A stretch of DNA of 8,988 nucleotides from Clostridia bacterium (GTDB taxonomy: Bacteria; Bacillota_A; Clostridia; Oscillospirales; CAG-272). The notes under the pieces are model-generated. The model did no database searches. It saw only the letters and a program-made list of their open reading frames with translations, and had not been told where the DNA came from. Of this stretch, positions 1 through 6,336 are shown piece by piece. The position numbers and the translations under genes were made by a program. Location of the stretch: positions 1-8,988 of the forward strand of contig JAFTRB010000002.1 of NCBI GenBank assembly GCA_017462445.1, in the 5' to 3' direction. Within the stretch, counting starts at the first letter, position 1, and each line of letters opens with the position of its first letter.

Positions 1-891
1 GGATATTTTAGTTTCGGCAATATAGTCGCCGTAAACTCCTGCAAGGAGGAAGTTGGACATATCCTCGGAAGCACCTGTAAGGTCTATGCTATTGTGAAGC
101 ACAATGCCCTCGGAGGTCAGGGTATAGCCACCCTCGGTGGGGTTGCGAAGTATCAGCTCGTCGGGGAGCTGTGTCATATTCTTAAAGTCGTATTCCTTTT
201 CGCCCTCGGCATAGACTCTTGTGTATTTGAGGTAGTCAACGGTGGTTACAGCATCGTAAGAGCCGTTGTTTCCAACATAGAGCATAAGCCTTGGCATCTC
301 GAAGTCAACGGTGACGCTGCCTGCGCTCAAGAATTCGGTGCCATTAAGGGAGTAGTAGAAGGAATATGTGTTTTCAAGCTTGGAAAATCTAAGCCATATT
401 TCGGTTAATCCGCCGGGAATATTGTTATAGGCAGTGCCGATGTTTGAGGAGTTATTTGCGTAGCTGACTGCCACCATATGTCCCTCAAATCTTGCCTTGA
501 CGAAACTATTGTAGTCCAGGTAAGCGCCAAGGGCAAAGTGGGCATTACCGGAATAAGCCTCCGAAAGGGTAATGTGAGCTTCAGCGGTATAATCTCCCCT
601 TGTGTAGTAGGTGACTATGTTCTCCGTAGCTTTGTTTACACCGTTAAGGTCTCCGCTGCATGAGCCGAAGATAAGGCCCTTGTCGGTTAGTGATAGAGTT
701 GCCTCGTTTGGATTAAGAACATCAAAGTCCTTTTCTAATTCTGCATCGGTCATTTTGCTGAAATCCCATTTCTTTTCTACTGCTTTGCCTTCCTCCGCTG
801 CGCCGGGTAGCATAAGGGCGATAAACAGGATGAGGAGTGATATTGCAACACAGAGAATATGTTTAATATTTGGCTTTAATCCTTTTTTCAT
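1..891 (-). CDS. Secreted protein with tandem DUF1349/GH43-C2-like (concanavalin-type) domains, 3' end outside window
   Basis: An open frame of 297 codons starts at the ATG at 889-891 and has no stop before the window edge, so the C-terminus is missing. An AAGGAG site lies a few bases upstream. Residues 1-32 form a signal peptide: basic start (MKKGLKPNIK), a hydrophobic core (about 12-28), then PGAAEEG; there is no lipobox cysteine, so secretion through signal peptidase I is likely. Residues 40-225 and 232-297+ are two copies of one unit about 192 residues apart: both open with (W/Y)DF-x2-MT, followed by an L-(T/S)-x2-G-(I/L) strand. The first unit ends with WLRFSKLENTYSFYYSLNGT, typical of the beta-sandwich domain found in DUF1349 and GH43 C-terminal modules, which bind or pack against sugars. 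It is divergent from the AraC gene. The family call rests on motif pattern only; a catalytic domain may lie beyond the window edge. Confidence 0.8.
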   Translation of the reverse strand, partial: MKKGLKPNIKHILCVAISLLILFIALMLPGAAEEGKAVEKKWDFSKMTDAELEKDFDVLNPNEATLSLTDKGLIFGSCSGDLNGVNKATENIVTYYTRGDYTAEAHITLSEAYSGNAHFALGAYLDYNSFVKARFEGHMVAVSYANNSSNIGTAYNNIPGGLTEIWLRFSKLENTYSFYYSLNGTEFLSAGSVTVDFEMPRLMLYVGNNGSYDAVTTVDYLKYTRVYAEGEKEYDFKNMTQLPDELILRNPTEGGYTLTSEGIVLHNSIDLTGASEDMSNFLLAGVYGDYIAETKIS

Positions 892-954
892 AGCCTTCTC
901 CTTTTGTAGTGTTTATTTCGCTGTGATATTACAGAACCTATAATTAATTTGCTG

Positions 955-1038
955 AACAATATTGACACACAATCAATTATATAATATAATCATATCAAAG
1001 TATAGAATTTTCTTGCAATATATAGCACAATATTGCAA
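955..1038. promoter_or_regulatory. CAATATTG palindromes: candidate AraC operators
   Basis: The divergent intergenic region holds an exact palindrome CAATATTG at 957-964, which overlaps the -35 of the plus-strand promoter, and another at 1028-1035. The second is part of a 9-bp inverted repeat, TTGCAATAT (1013-1021) and ATATTGCAA (1030-1038), with an 8-bp spacer. The 11-mer AACAATATTGA at 955-965 recurs at 2004-2014, just past the regulator gene. The positions suit autorepression of the AraC gene and control of the secreted-protein gene, for which I see no good promoter of its own. The region is AT-rich, so some of this could be chance. The 1013-1038 repeat could instead act as a 5' UTR hairpin. 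Confidence 0.45.
962..990 (+). promoter_or_regulatory. Perfect consensus SigA promoter for the AraC gene
   Basis: TTGACA at 962-967 and TATAAT at 985-990 are separated by exactly 17 bp, a full match to the vegetative sigma factor consensus. Transcription would start near 997 and give a leader of about 70 nt before the ATG at 1066. So strong a promoter on a regulator gene suggests that it is held down by a repressor, consistent with the palindrome lying over the -35. Confidence 0.85.
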
Positions 1039-1065
1039 AATCCATAAAAAAGAGAGGAAGGGCAA

Positions 1066-1875
1066 ATGAATATAAACGGAGCGAGGTACGAGCCATTTCC
1101 TGACGGCGACATTTCTATTGTGAGGGTGGAGGACGCGCGGACGATAGACCTCCATTGGCACGAGGGTGTTGAATTTATTTACATTGCCGAGGGGGAGGCG
1201 GATTTTGTTATAAACGAGGTGATATACCACGCCGACAGAGGCGATATAATCGTCCTCAACCCTGTTGAGATACATAGCGCAGAGATGCTTGGAGATGAAA
1301 TTGAATACTATATGTTCAGGGTTTCCGGCTCTATTTACAGCGGTATGGACGGCAACCGGAAGATTATTATCAAGCACAGACTTGACAAGGGCAGTTACAC
1401 CGATGCCTTTAACAAAATTCTTGCTTTGGAGGGAGCGGGCCTGAAGGCGCGGCTTAAGCAGAGAAGCTTGGTGTGCGACCTTTTGTGCGAGCTTTTGGAG
1501 ACCTGCACCGTCTTTGAAGAGAATGTGGGATATATGTATAAGCACAAGCAGACCAAGCATCTGCTCCACGAGATATTGAATTATATTGCAGCCAATATAG
1601 AATCAAAAATAACCCTGTCATCGATAGCAAATGCCTTTTATGTCAGCGAGTCCACGGTTTCTCATCTGGTAAAGAGGATGACAGGGCAGAGCGTGGTCAG
1701 CTGTATTAACAGCCTGAAGATAGAGGCTGCAAAGGGCTATCTTCAAAGGGGGCTTATGAATATAACTGAGGTTGCCCAAGCTCTCGGCTACGGTGATTCC
1801 AACTACTTTGCCCGGGTTTTTCGCCAATATACAGGAATGTCGCCGAAGAGGTACAGGGAGTCTTGCTCCAAATAA
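1066..1875 (+). CDS. AraC-family transcriptional regulator with N-terminal cupin domain
   Basis: This 269-residue cytoplasmic DNA-binding protein has the common size for sugar-responsive AraC regulators. Residues 20-90 form a cupin sensor: LHWHEGVEFIYIAEGEADF (29-47) and LNPVEIHSAEM (64-74) are typical of the metal/sugar-binding barrel, which senses a ligand in this family. Residues 165-267 are the paired helix-turn-helix domain; the second helix-turn-helix and signature (ITEVAQALGYGDSNYFARVF, 233-252, then RQYTGMSPKRYR) are textbook. The start is the ATG after AGAGGAAGGG, downstream of a consensus promoter. It is divergent from the secreted concanavalin-domain gene, its likely target. The ligand cannot be read from the sequence. 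Confidence 0.93.
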   Translation: MNINGARYEPFPDGDISIVRVEDARTIDLHWHEGVEFIYIAEGEADFVINEVIYHADRGDIIVLNPVEIHSAEMLGDEIEYYMFRVSGSIYSGMDGNRKIIIKHRLDKGSYTDAFNKILALEGAGLKARLKQRSLVCDLLCELLETCTVFEENVGYMYKHKQTKHLLHEILNYIAANIESKITLSSIANAFYVSESTVSHLVKRMTGQSVVSCINSLKIEAAKGYLQRGLMNITEVAQALGYGDSNYFARVFRQYTGMSPKRYRESCSK

Positions 1876-1894
1876 TTTCGGACAAGACTCTTTT
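1858..1894 (+). terminator. Terminator overlapping the AraC stop codon
   Basis: GAGTCTTG (1858-1865) pairs perfectly with CAAGACTC (1883-1890), and an inner TCC/GGA pairing extends the stem past one bulge. TTTT follows at 1891. The stem starts inside the last codons of the AraC gene, so it should terminate plus-strand transcription right at the gene end. A second 8-bp hairpin, GGGTAAAA (1905-1912) with TTTTACCC (1931-1938), follows but has no U-run. Confidence 0.65.
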
Positions 1895-1955
1895 GCCCTA
1901 AAATGGGTAAAACAGCCACCCCGTGTGAATTTTTACCCCAAAAACACCATTAAAC

Positions 1956-2003
1956 AGAAAGAAAGCCTGGGGCGGTTTTGCAGTCCCGGGCTTTCTTTCT
2001 TTT
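1956..2003 (+). terminator. Strong intrinsic terminator between convergent genes
   Basis: AGAAAGAAAGCCTGGG (1956-1971) pairs with CCCGGGCTTTCTTTCT (1985-2000) over 16 bp with a single G-U pair, around a 13-nt loop. T residues follow at 1999-2003. It lies downstream of the AraC gene and could also stop leftward transcription from the GH99-like gene. Confidence 0.8.
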
Positions 2004-2018
2004 AACAATATTGAGTAA

Positions 2019-2038
2019 TACGGGCAGGCTTGCCCGTA
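2019..2038 (-). terminator. Short perfect hairpin 3' of the GH99-like gene
   Basis: TACGGGCA (2019-2026) and TGCCCGTA (2031-2038) form a perfect 8-bp stem with a 4-nt loop, 28 nt past the restored stop codon of the minus-strand gene. The U-run after it is poor, so it may work together with the hairpin at 1956-2000 rather than alone. Confidence 0.45.
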
Positions 2039-2066
2039 AATAAATTTTGAAGATTACTTCCCTTTA

Positions 2067-3205
2067 TCACTTTTCTTCCCCGTCAAGAAAGACCTTCTTT
2101 ATTGCCTCGAGATATCCGTAGCCGTTAAGCCTATCGGGGAGAAGATAGCTTGTTTCGGTCCACTCGTTCCAGCTGTTGACGGTAATCAGAGGAGCAGGCA
2201 GGTCGTGGGAGTCAACGTACTCCCTTGCGATACGAAGAGCCTTCTCAAATTCTCGGGGGTGTTATTGTATACTACGTCAGTACGATATTTTTTGTATCGC
2301 GGATTGTTATCCCAGCCTACTGAAACGTGGGGGAAATAGCAGATGCCGTACTCTGCCATCTTATCGTATTCTCGCCTCGCGCAATCCGTCATTGCGGTGT
2401 AATCGGTCGGTGCCTGGAAGGATACCCATTGATAGTGGCTTGCACTGTCGAGACCGAGGTAGTGATAAATCGGACGAACGTCACATTTTTCACCGTCAAG
2501 ACCGCTATAATTCTCAGCGTTGATATCCCATAAAACGATTTGCAGATGGAGTCCGGGAAAACCTGCCTCTTCCGTCTTTCTTCTAAAATATTCAAGTCCT
2601 GCCTTCGCCGCAGCAAGGTCACCCTTGAAGCCCTTTATGAAATTGGCAACGTCGTATATCATAAACACGGGCTTGCCGTTTATTTTGTAATATGACGGGT
2701 GGGAAAAATACTTATCTATCCATCTGTCGACAAGCTCGCGGAAGGTCTCGGGCGAGGTAAAGCCCTGCCATATGGTATCCTGCCAGCCGATTGAATCGGA
2801 GTGTTCAATATTCCACACCTGCGGAACGTCGTGGTTTGCCCACATTATGTAGAACTTCATTTTATCGCAATTAGATGCTTTAAGAAATCCATCGTCCAGA
2901 CAGTTTTCAAGGAAGGGGCGGTTGTCGTACCAATACCAATCGTAAATAAATACATTTACTCCGTGGCTAACCGCGCAGTCAATATGCTTTTCCATTACCT
3001 TCGGGTCTGCCTCGTTAAGATAACCCCAAAGCGGCTTGCGCTGCTTCCAGGTTTCATACCACTCGGGCTTAAATTCGCGAGAGTTCTCCTCGGCATTCTT
3101 AACACTCTGCCATTCACCGTTGCCCTCCGACCAGAACATTCTCGTTCTTATCTCGTCACCGGTGTATGCCGGCCAAATATATGCCGCTATATCGTATTTT
3201 TTCAT
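2067..3205 (-). pseudogene. WbsX/GH99-like glycan-active protein, frameshifted near its 3' end
   Basis: Translation from the ATG at 3203-3205 (GGAGG at 3211-3215) gives 319 residues of a WbsX/GH99-like protein: IAAYIWPAYTGDE (6-18), PLWGYLNEADPKVMEKHI (58-75), NVFIYDWYWY (84-93), MWANHD (121-126), GKPVFMIYD (177-185). At about 2246-2260 the frame breaks. The original frame then reads 26 unrelated residues to a TGA at 2186. The other frame carries the expected ending, EKALRIAREYVD... NSWNEWTETSYLLPD... GYLEAIKKVF, to a TGA at 2067. One missing base, probably in the TTT of AATTTGAG, restores a 379-residue protein. WNEWTE contains an E-x-x-E pair like the catalytic pair of GH99 endo-mannosidases, so the short product is probably inactive. 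Promoter and RBS look intact, so the break is recent or a sequence error. The family is used in polysaccharide synthesis or breakdown; the exact substrate is unknown. Confidence 0.85.
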
Positions 3206-3236
3206 ACAATCCTCCGAAAAAGATATCGATGCCTTA

Positions 3237-3265
3237 ATTCTATCATTCGATTGCTTAAAAGTCAA
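3237..3265 (-). promoter_or_regulatory. SigA-type promoter of the GH99-like gene
   Basis: Read on the minus strand, TTGACT (3260-3265) and TAGAAT (3237-3242) are 17 bp apart, each one base from consensus. Transcription would start near 3230, about 25 nt upstream of the start codon at 3205. The gene therefore has its own promoter and need not be co-transcribed with guaA. Confidence 0.7.
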
Positions 3266-3322
3266 CAGCTTTTTTGATTGCCGGACCGCCTTGTTATGCG
3301 CTTCGCACCCATCGTAATAATT

Positions 3323-3352
3323 AAAATGCGCACCCGTGTGGGTGCGCATTTT
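3323..3352 (-). terminator. Terminator of the guaA transcript
   Basis: AAAATGCGCACCC (3323-3335) and GGGTGCGCATTTT (3340-3352) form a perfect 13-bp stem closed by the 4-nt loop GTGT. On the minus strand the stem ends in ATTTTAATTA, so the U-tract is partly inside the stem. It lies 72 nt past the guaA stop codon and upstream of the next minus-strand promoter, and so separates the two units. Confidence 0.75.
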
Positions 3353-3424
3353 GCTTCGCCTTGAAAAGCGAAATTATTTCTCGGAAAGTGCTGACTGTGC
3401 AGCGGCAAGCTCGAGGCGAATGCC

Positions 3425-4414
3425 TTACTCCCACTCAATAGTTCCGATAGGCTTGGGTGTGAGATCGTAGAGAACACGGTTGATGCCCTCTACCTCGCGG
3501 GTAATTCTGTCGGTGATGCGATGGAGAACCTCGTAGGGAATCTCCTCGATGGTGGCGCTCATAGCGTCGGTGGTGTTTACGGCGCGAATGATTGCAGGCC
3601 AGCCCTCGTATCTCTTGCCGTCCTTAACGCCGACGCTCTTGAAGTCGGGAACTGCAATGAAGTACTGCCATACGGTTTCTGCCAGGCCACAGTTATCAAA
3701 CTCCTCGCGGAGAATGGCGTCTGCCTCGCGGAGAGCGTGAAGTCTGTCGCGGGTGATAGCGCCAAGGCAACGAACACCGAGACCGGGACCGGGGAAGGGC
3801 TGACGGTATACCATGGAATGGGGAAGGCCGAGAGCCTCGCCAACAACTCTTACCTCGTCCTTGAAGAGCAGCTTTACAGGCTCGACAAGCTCGAACTGCA
3901 TTCCCTCGGGCAGACCGCCGACATTGTGGTGCGCCTTTACGCCGTCGCTCTCGAGGATATCGGGGTAGATCGTACCCTGCGCAAGGAAGGAAATGCCCTG
4001 AAGCTTGGAGGCCTCCTCGTCGAAGACCTTGATGAACTCGCCGCCGATGATCTTTCTCTTCCTCTCGGGCTCTGCAACGCCTGCAAGCAGGTCGAGGAAG
4101 CGGTCGGTTGCATCAACATAGATGAGGTTTGCGTCAAGAGACTTGCCAAAGACCTCGATGACAGTCTCGCTCTCGCCCTTGCGCATCAGGCCGTGGTTGA
4201 CATGAACACAGACGAGCTGCTTGCCTATCGCCTTGATAAGCAGGGCTGCAACAACCGAGGAGTCAACTCCGCCGCTTAATGCGAGGAGAACCTTCTTGTC
4301 ACCAACCTGCTCGCGGATCTTTGCCACCTGCTCGGTGATAAACGCCTCGGCTAAAGCGGGAGTGGTGATGCGCTCCATGGTATCGGGTCTTTTGTTTTCA
4401 TCAATGTAGGACAT
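3425..4414 (-). CDS. guaA: GMP synthase, stand-alone ATP-pyrophosphatase subunit
   Basis: This 329-residue protein makes GMP from XMP with ATP and an ammonia source, the last step of guanine nucleotide synthesis. It carries the PP-loop SGGVDSS (47-53), the ATP-pyrophosphatase segments FLAQGTIYPDILES (143-156) and HHNVGGLPEG (162-171), the dimerization-domain motif RQPFPGPGLGVRCLG (204-218) and the XMP-binding C-terminus KPIGTIEWE (321-329). Usual bacterial GuaA is about 510-525 residues because a glutamine amidotransferase domain precedes this part; here that domain is absent. The stretch upstream is a promoter and an AGGAGG site (4420-4425) in an AT-rich region, with no remnant of the domain. 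This matches the two-subunit form best known from archaea. Ammonia must come from a separate glutaminase subunit elsewhere or from free ammonium. Product certain; subunit arrangement inferred. Confidence 0.95.
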   Translation of the reverse strand: MSYIDENKRPDTMERITTPALAEAFITEQVAKIREQVGDKKVLLALSGGVDSSVVAALLIKAIGKQLVCVHVNHGLMRKGESETVIEVFGKSLDANLIYVDATDRFLDLLAGVAEPERKRKIIGGEFIKVFDEEASKLQGISFLAQGTIYPDILESDGVKAHHNVGGLPEGMQFELVEPVKLLFKDEVRVVGEALGLPHSMVYRQPFPGPGLGVRCLGAITRDRLHALREADAILREEFDNCGLAETVWQYFIAVPDFKSVGVKDGKRYEGWPAIIRAVNTTDAMSATIEEIPYEVLHRITDRITREVEGINRVLYDLTPKPIGTIEWE

Positions 4415-4448
4415 ATTTTCCTCCTGAAAATCATTTATTTGATAATTT

Positions 4449-4477
4449 ATTATAACGCATTAATTCCGCAATTACAA
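4449..4477 (-). promoter_or_regulatory. SigA-type promoter of guaA
   Basis: On the minus strand TTGTAA (4472-4477) and a perfect TATAAT (4449-4454) are 17 bp apart. Transcription would start near 4442, giving a leader of about 28 nt. That leaves no room for a purine riboswitch, a common control of purine genes in Firmicutes. Confidence 0.75.
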
Positions 4478-4556
4478 TATTTTTTCAGAAAAAAATTTCA
4501 ACAAAATTTGTTCATTTGAATATTTTGTAATAGGTTAAATTTACAAGGAGAATGCT

Positions 4557-5129
4557 ATGCTTGTTACAAAGGAATACAACCGCGAGAGAGCGGTGGAATA
4601 TGCAAGAAAATACGCCTTTTCACAGAACCCGATATTCGGCAACTTCCGCGGAATCGGGGGTAATTGTACAAACTTCGTTTCCCAGGCGATATATGCCGGC
4701 TCCTGCGTGATGAATTACACGCCGACCTACGGGTGGTATTACATCTCGCTTGATGACCGAGCGCCCGCCTGGACGGGGGTGGATTATTTCTATAATTTCA
4801 TCACCGCAAATTCGGGGGTTGGCCCGTATGGGATAGATGTTGGGCTTGACCAAACCGAGGTTGGTGATGTTATTCAGCTTGCCAAGAACGAGGGAGGCTT
4901 CTACCACACGCTTTTGATCGTGGGCTTTGACGGAGAGGACCCACTGGTTGCCGCCCAGACCGATGACGCCTATGCAAGACCTCTTTCCACCTATTCCTAT
5001 GATTACGCAAGGTATATCAAAATTTTGGGGGTGCGGCTTAATGTGCCGCCGATGGAGGACTGCTACCAATCGGTGCTGGACGGCGTGGCGATAGTTCCTA
5101 TGTCGGGAATGACGCAGCCCGAGGGGTGA
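4557..5129 (+). CDS. Putative amidase-domain (Amidase_6-type) cysteine hydrolase
   Basis: This 190-residue protein opens almost at once with the YNRERAVEYARKYA (7-20) segment of the putative amidase domain (Pfam Amidase_6), followed by GGNCTNFVSQAIYAG (34-48). C37 is the likely nucleophile, and FYHTLLIVGF (115-124) supplies the likely catalytic H117; GDVIQL (103-108) precedes it, as in NlpC/P60- and CHAP-like folds. Such enzymes cut amide bonds, often in cell-wall peptides, but no substrate is proven for this family. There is no signal peptide or membrane segment, so it is either cytoplasmic or exported by another route. The start follows AAGGAG (4545-4550) with 6-nt spacing. The last 25 residues carry no motif that I recognise. 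It is a single gene, divergent from guaA and convergent with the PocR-type regulator. Confidence 0.8.
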   Translation: MLVTKEYNRERAVEYARKYAFSQNPIFGNFRGIGGNCTNFVSQAIYAGSCVMNYTPTYGWYYISLDDRAPAWTGVDYFYNFITANSGVGPYGIDVGLDQTEVGDVIQLAKNEGGFYHTLLIVGFDGEDPLVAAQTDDAYARPLSTYSYDYARYIKILGVRLNVPPMEDCYQSVLDGVAIVPMSGMTQPEG

Positions 5130-5164
5130 AAGCGAACAGGGGGAAGGCTGTGTTTTCGGTTAGG

Positions 5165-5253
5165 ATTAAATCCACCAATCGCCCCGGCGCATCTCCGCGC
5201 CCGCTCGGACTTCATCCACGAGGCAGATTTATTCCATTATAGGTGGATTTAAT
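5165..5253. repeat. MITE-like element: 12-bp terminal inverted repeats, 89 bp
   Basis: ATTAAATCCACC (5165-5176) and GGTGGATTTAAT (5242-5253) are perfect inverted repeats around a 65-bp GC-rich core. The core has its own small stem, GGCGC (5186-5190) with GCGCC (5197-5201). It has no coding capacity and no clear target-site duplication. It fills the gap between two convergent genes, where it could also fold in both transcripts as a terminator-like structure. It may belong to a family of small non-autonomous dispersed repeats; that cannot be tested with one copy here. Confidence 0.5.
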
Positions 5254-5272
5254 TGCATTTGCCGAGAATGCC

Positions 5273-6106
5273 TTATTCCTGCCTTTGCCTTTCCTCCCTC
5301 CATTTGCCCGGAGGCACCCCGTGCGTCTTCTTGAAGATGCGAGAGAAGTATTCCACATCCGGATAGCCGCATTCGGAGGAGATGATGTGCAAGGGATGCG
5401 AGGTGGATAGGAGCAGCTCCTCTGCCAGCTGCATTCGCTTTTTGGTTATGTATTCGGTTATGGTGATGCCGTATTCCGCCTTGAAGTGCTGTGTTATTGT
5501 TACGGTTGAGCAGTGGAAGCTCCAGCTCAGGTCGGCAAGGGTTATCTTTCGGCGGAGGTTATCGCGGATATACGCCTTTATCAGCTTGGCAAGGATGATC
5601 TTTTCGTCACCGATGCCGCCGTAATGCTGTATATGCTCGGCTAAAAGCTGTAGCATCTTCAGGTACGCATCCTCGTTCTGCTCGCTGAGCTGTGGCATAG
5701 CCAAGAGCGCCGACTCCAGCTCCTCCGCGGTGAAGCGGTGATTGGAATGCTTTTTTATCAGGGCTGAAATATCGCTTGCCGTAGTGCCCTCGCGAATACC
5801 CATGGAGCAGAAAATATGCCCATCAAGCTCTTCGCCCAGGCGAATGGGGAGGATTACCTCGCGAACTCCGAAGGGGCAGGTGTAGAGGACCCGTTCTCCC
5901 CCTCGCGCCTCTGCCAGGTGGACTCGGTCGGATTCCAGGCAGACCTCCAGGCACTCTCCCGAGCGGTGCAGGAGCTGGCAGAGGTTTTCGCGCGGACAGC
6001 GACAGCTTACCAAGGAGGTATTGTGCGCCTCGTCTACAAGAGATATCTCCATACCCGAAATTTGATAAAATGCCTTTATACTCTCAATGATGCTCGTTCT
6101 GCTCAT
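5273..6106 (-). CDS. PocR-domain AraC-family transcriptional regulator
   Basis: This 277-residue protein combines a cysteine-rich PocR-type sensor (about 1-165) with an AraC helix-turn-helix output (about 170-272). The sensor has CRCPRENLCQLLHRSGEC (35-52), C56, CPFGVREVILPI (77-88) and GHIFCSMG (96-103); PocR domains classically bind small organic ligands such as diols, and the spaced cysteines suggest a bound metal. The output domain has ITLADLSWSFHCSTVTITQH (188-207) and GYPDVEYFSRIFKKTHGVPP (247-266). The start is the ATG at 6104-6106, directly after GGGGGAG. A frame extending to a TTG at 6131-6133 has no ribosome binding site. It is divergent from the Gfo/Idh/MocA gene, its likely target. 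Related MocR/PocR-type regulators control diol, inositol or sugar genes; the ligand here is unknown. Confidence 0.88.
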   Translation of the reverse strand: MSRTSIIESIKAFYQISGMEISLVDEAHNTSLVSCRCPRENLCQLLHRSGECLEVCLESDRVHLAEARGGERVLYTCPFGVREVILPIRLGEELDGHIFCSMGIREGTTASDISALIKKHSNHRFTAEELESALLAMPQLSEQNEDAYLKMLQLLAEHIQHYGGIGDEKIILAKLIKAYIRDNLRRKITLADLSWSFHCSTVTITQHFKAEYGITITEYITKKRMQLAEELLLSTSHPLHIISSECGYPDVEYFSRIFKKTHGVPPGKWREERQRQE

Positions 6107-6111
6107 TTTTT

Positions 6112-6118
6112 CTCCCCC
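6112..6118 (-). promoter_or_regulatory. Ribosome binding site that sets the PocR-AraC start
   Basis: GGGGGAG on the minus strand lies 5 nt before the ATG at 6104-6106. It would lie inside the frame if translation began at the upstream TTG, which has no such site. This supports the shorter 277-residue protein. Confidence 0.7.
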
Positions 6119-6149
6119 ATACCGTTTTTTCAACCAAAAAAACCTTTAT

Positions 6150-6184
6150 AAAAGCATTATAGCAGATGCTTTTCTCTTTTTCAA
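6150..6184 (-). promoter_or_regulatory. Extended -10 promoter of the PocR-AraC gene with overlapping palindrome
   Basis: On the minus strand TTGAAA (6179-6184), a 17-bp spacer ending in TGC, and a perfect TATAAT (6156-6161) form a strong promoter with an extended -10. An 8-bp inverted repeat, AAAAGCAT (6150-6157) and ATGCTTTT (6166-6173), straddles the -10, a good place for a repressor or for autoregulation. Transcription would start near 6149, about 43 nt upstream of the start codon. Confidence 0.7.
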
Positions 6185-6228
6185 TAGTCGGAAGCGAGTT
6201 TGACAAAAAAAGAAAGAGGGGACAAATT

Positions 6229-6293
6229 TTATCGATTTTTCATATCATTCTTACCGATTTATCATTTATTTGTTTCTTCCCTTGGGGTATAAT
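6229..6293 (+). promoter_or_regulatory. Activator-type promoter of the oxidoreductase gene with 22-bp-spaced direct repeats
   Basis: A perfect TATAAT lies at 6288-6293, but no good -35 exists 16-18 bp upstream. Directly upstream are two direct repeats, TTATCGATTTTTCAT (6229-6243) and TTACCGATTTATCAT (6251-6265). They match at 13 of 15 positions and are 22 bp apart (about two helix turns), and the second ends at the -35 position. AraC-type activators bind direct repeats with this spacing next to a weak -35, so these are candidate sites for the divergent regulator. Confidence 0.6.
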
Positions 6294-6336
6294 TGATTTG
6301 AAAAAGCCTTCGGGCAAAGATAAATGGAGGAATAAA

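Noticed and set aside
2240..2262. Programmed ribosomal frameshift in the GH99-like gene
   Set aside because: A -1 shift would be needed, but there is no X-XXY-YYZ slippery site in frame (the codons are CCC GAG AAT TTG); a mutation or sequence error is simpler.
3521..4279. A 252-codon open frame on the plus strand
   Set aside because: It is antisense to guaA, which carries full family motifs; it has no domain signature of its own.
4415..4556. Purine riboswitch upstream of guaA
   Set aside because: The promoter leaves a leader of only about 28 nt, and no aptamer-like stems are seen.
6107..6133. Upstream TTG start for the PocR-AraC gene
   Set aside because: It has no ribosome binding site, while the ATG at 6104-6106 has GGGGGAG at ideal spacing.
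6166..6336. N-terminal extension of the oxidoreductase from an ATG at 6166
   Set aside because: It would span the promoter region, has no ribosome binding site and adds 57 residues not found in the family, whereas the ATG at 6337 follows GGAGG and begins just before the Rossmann motif.
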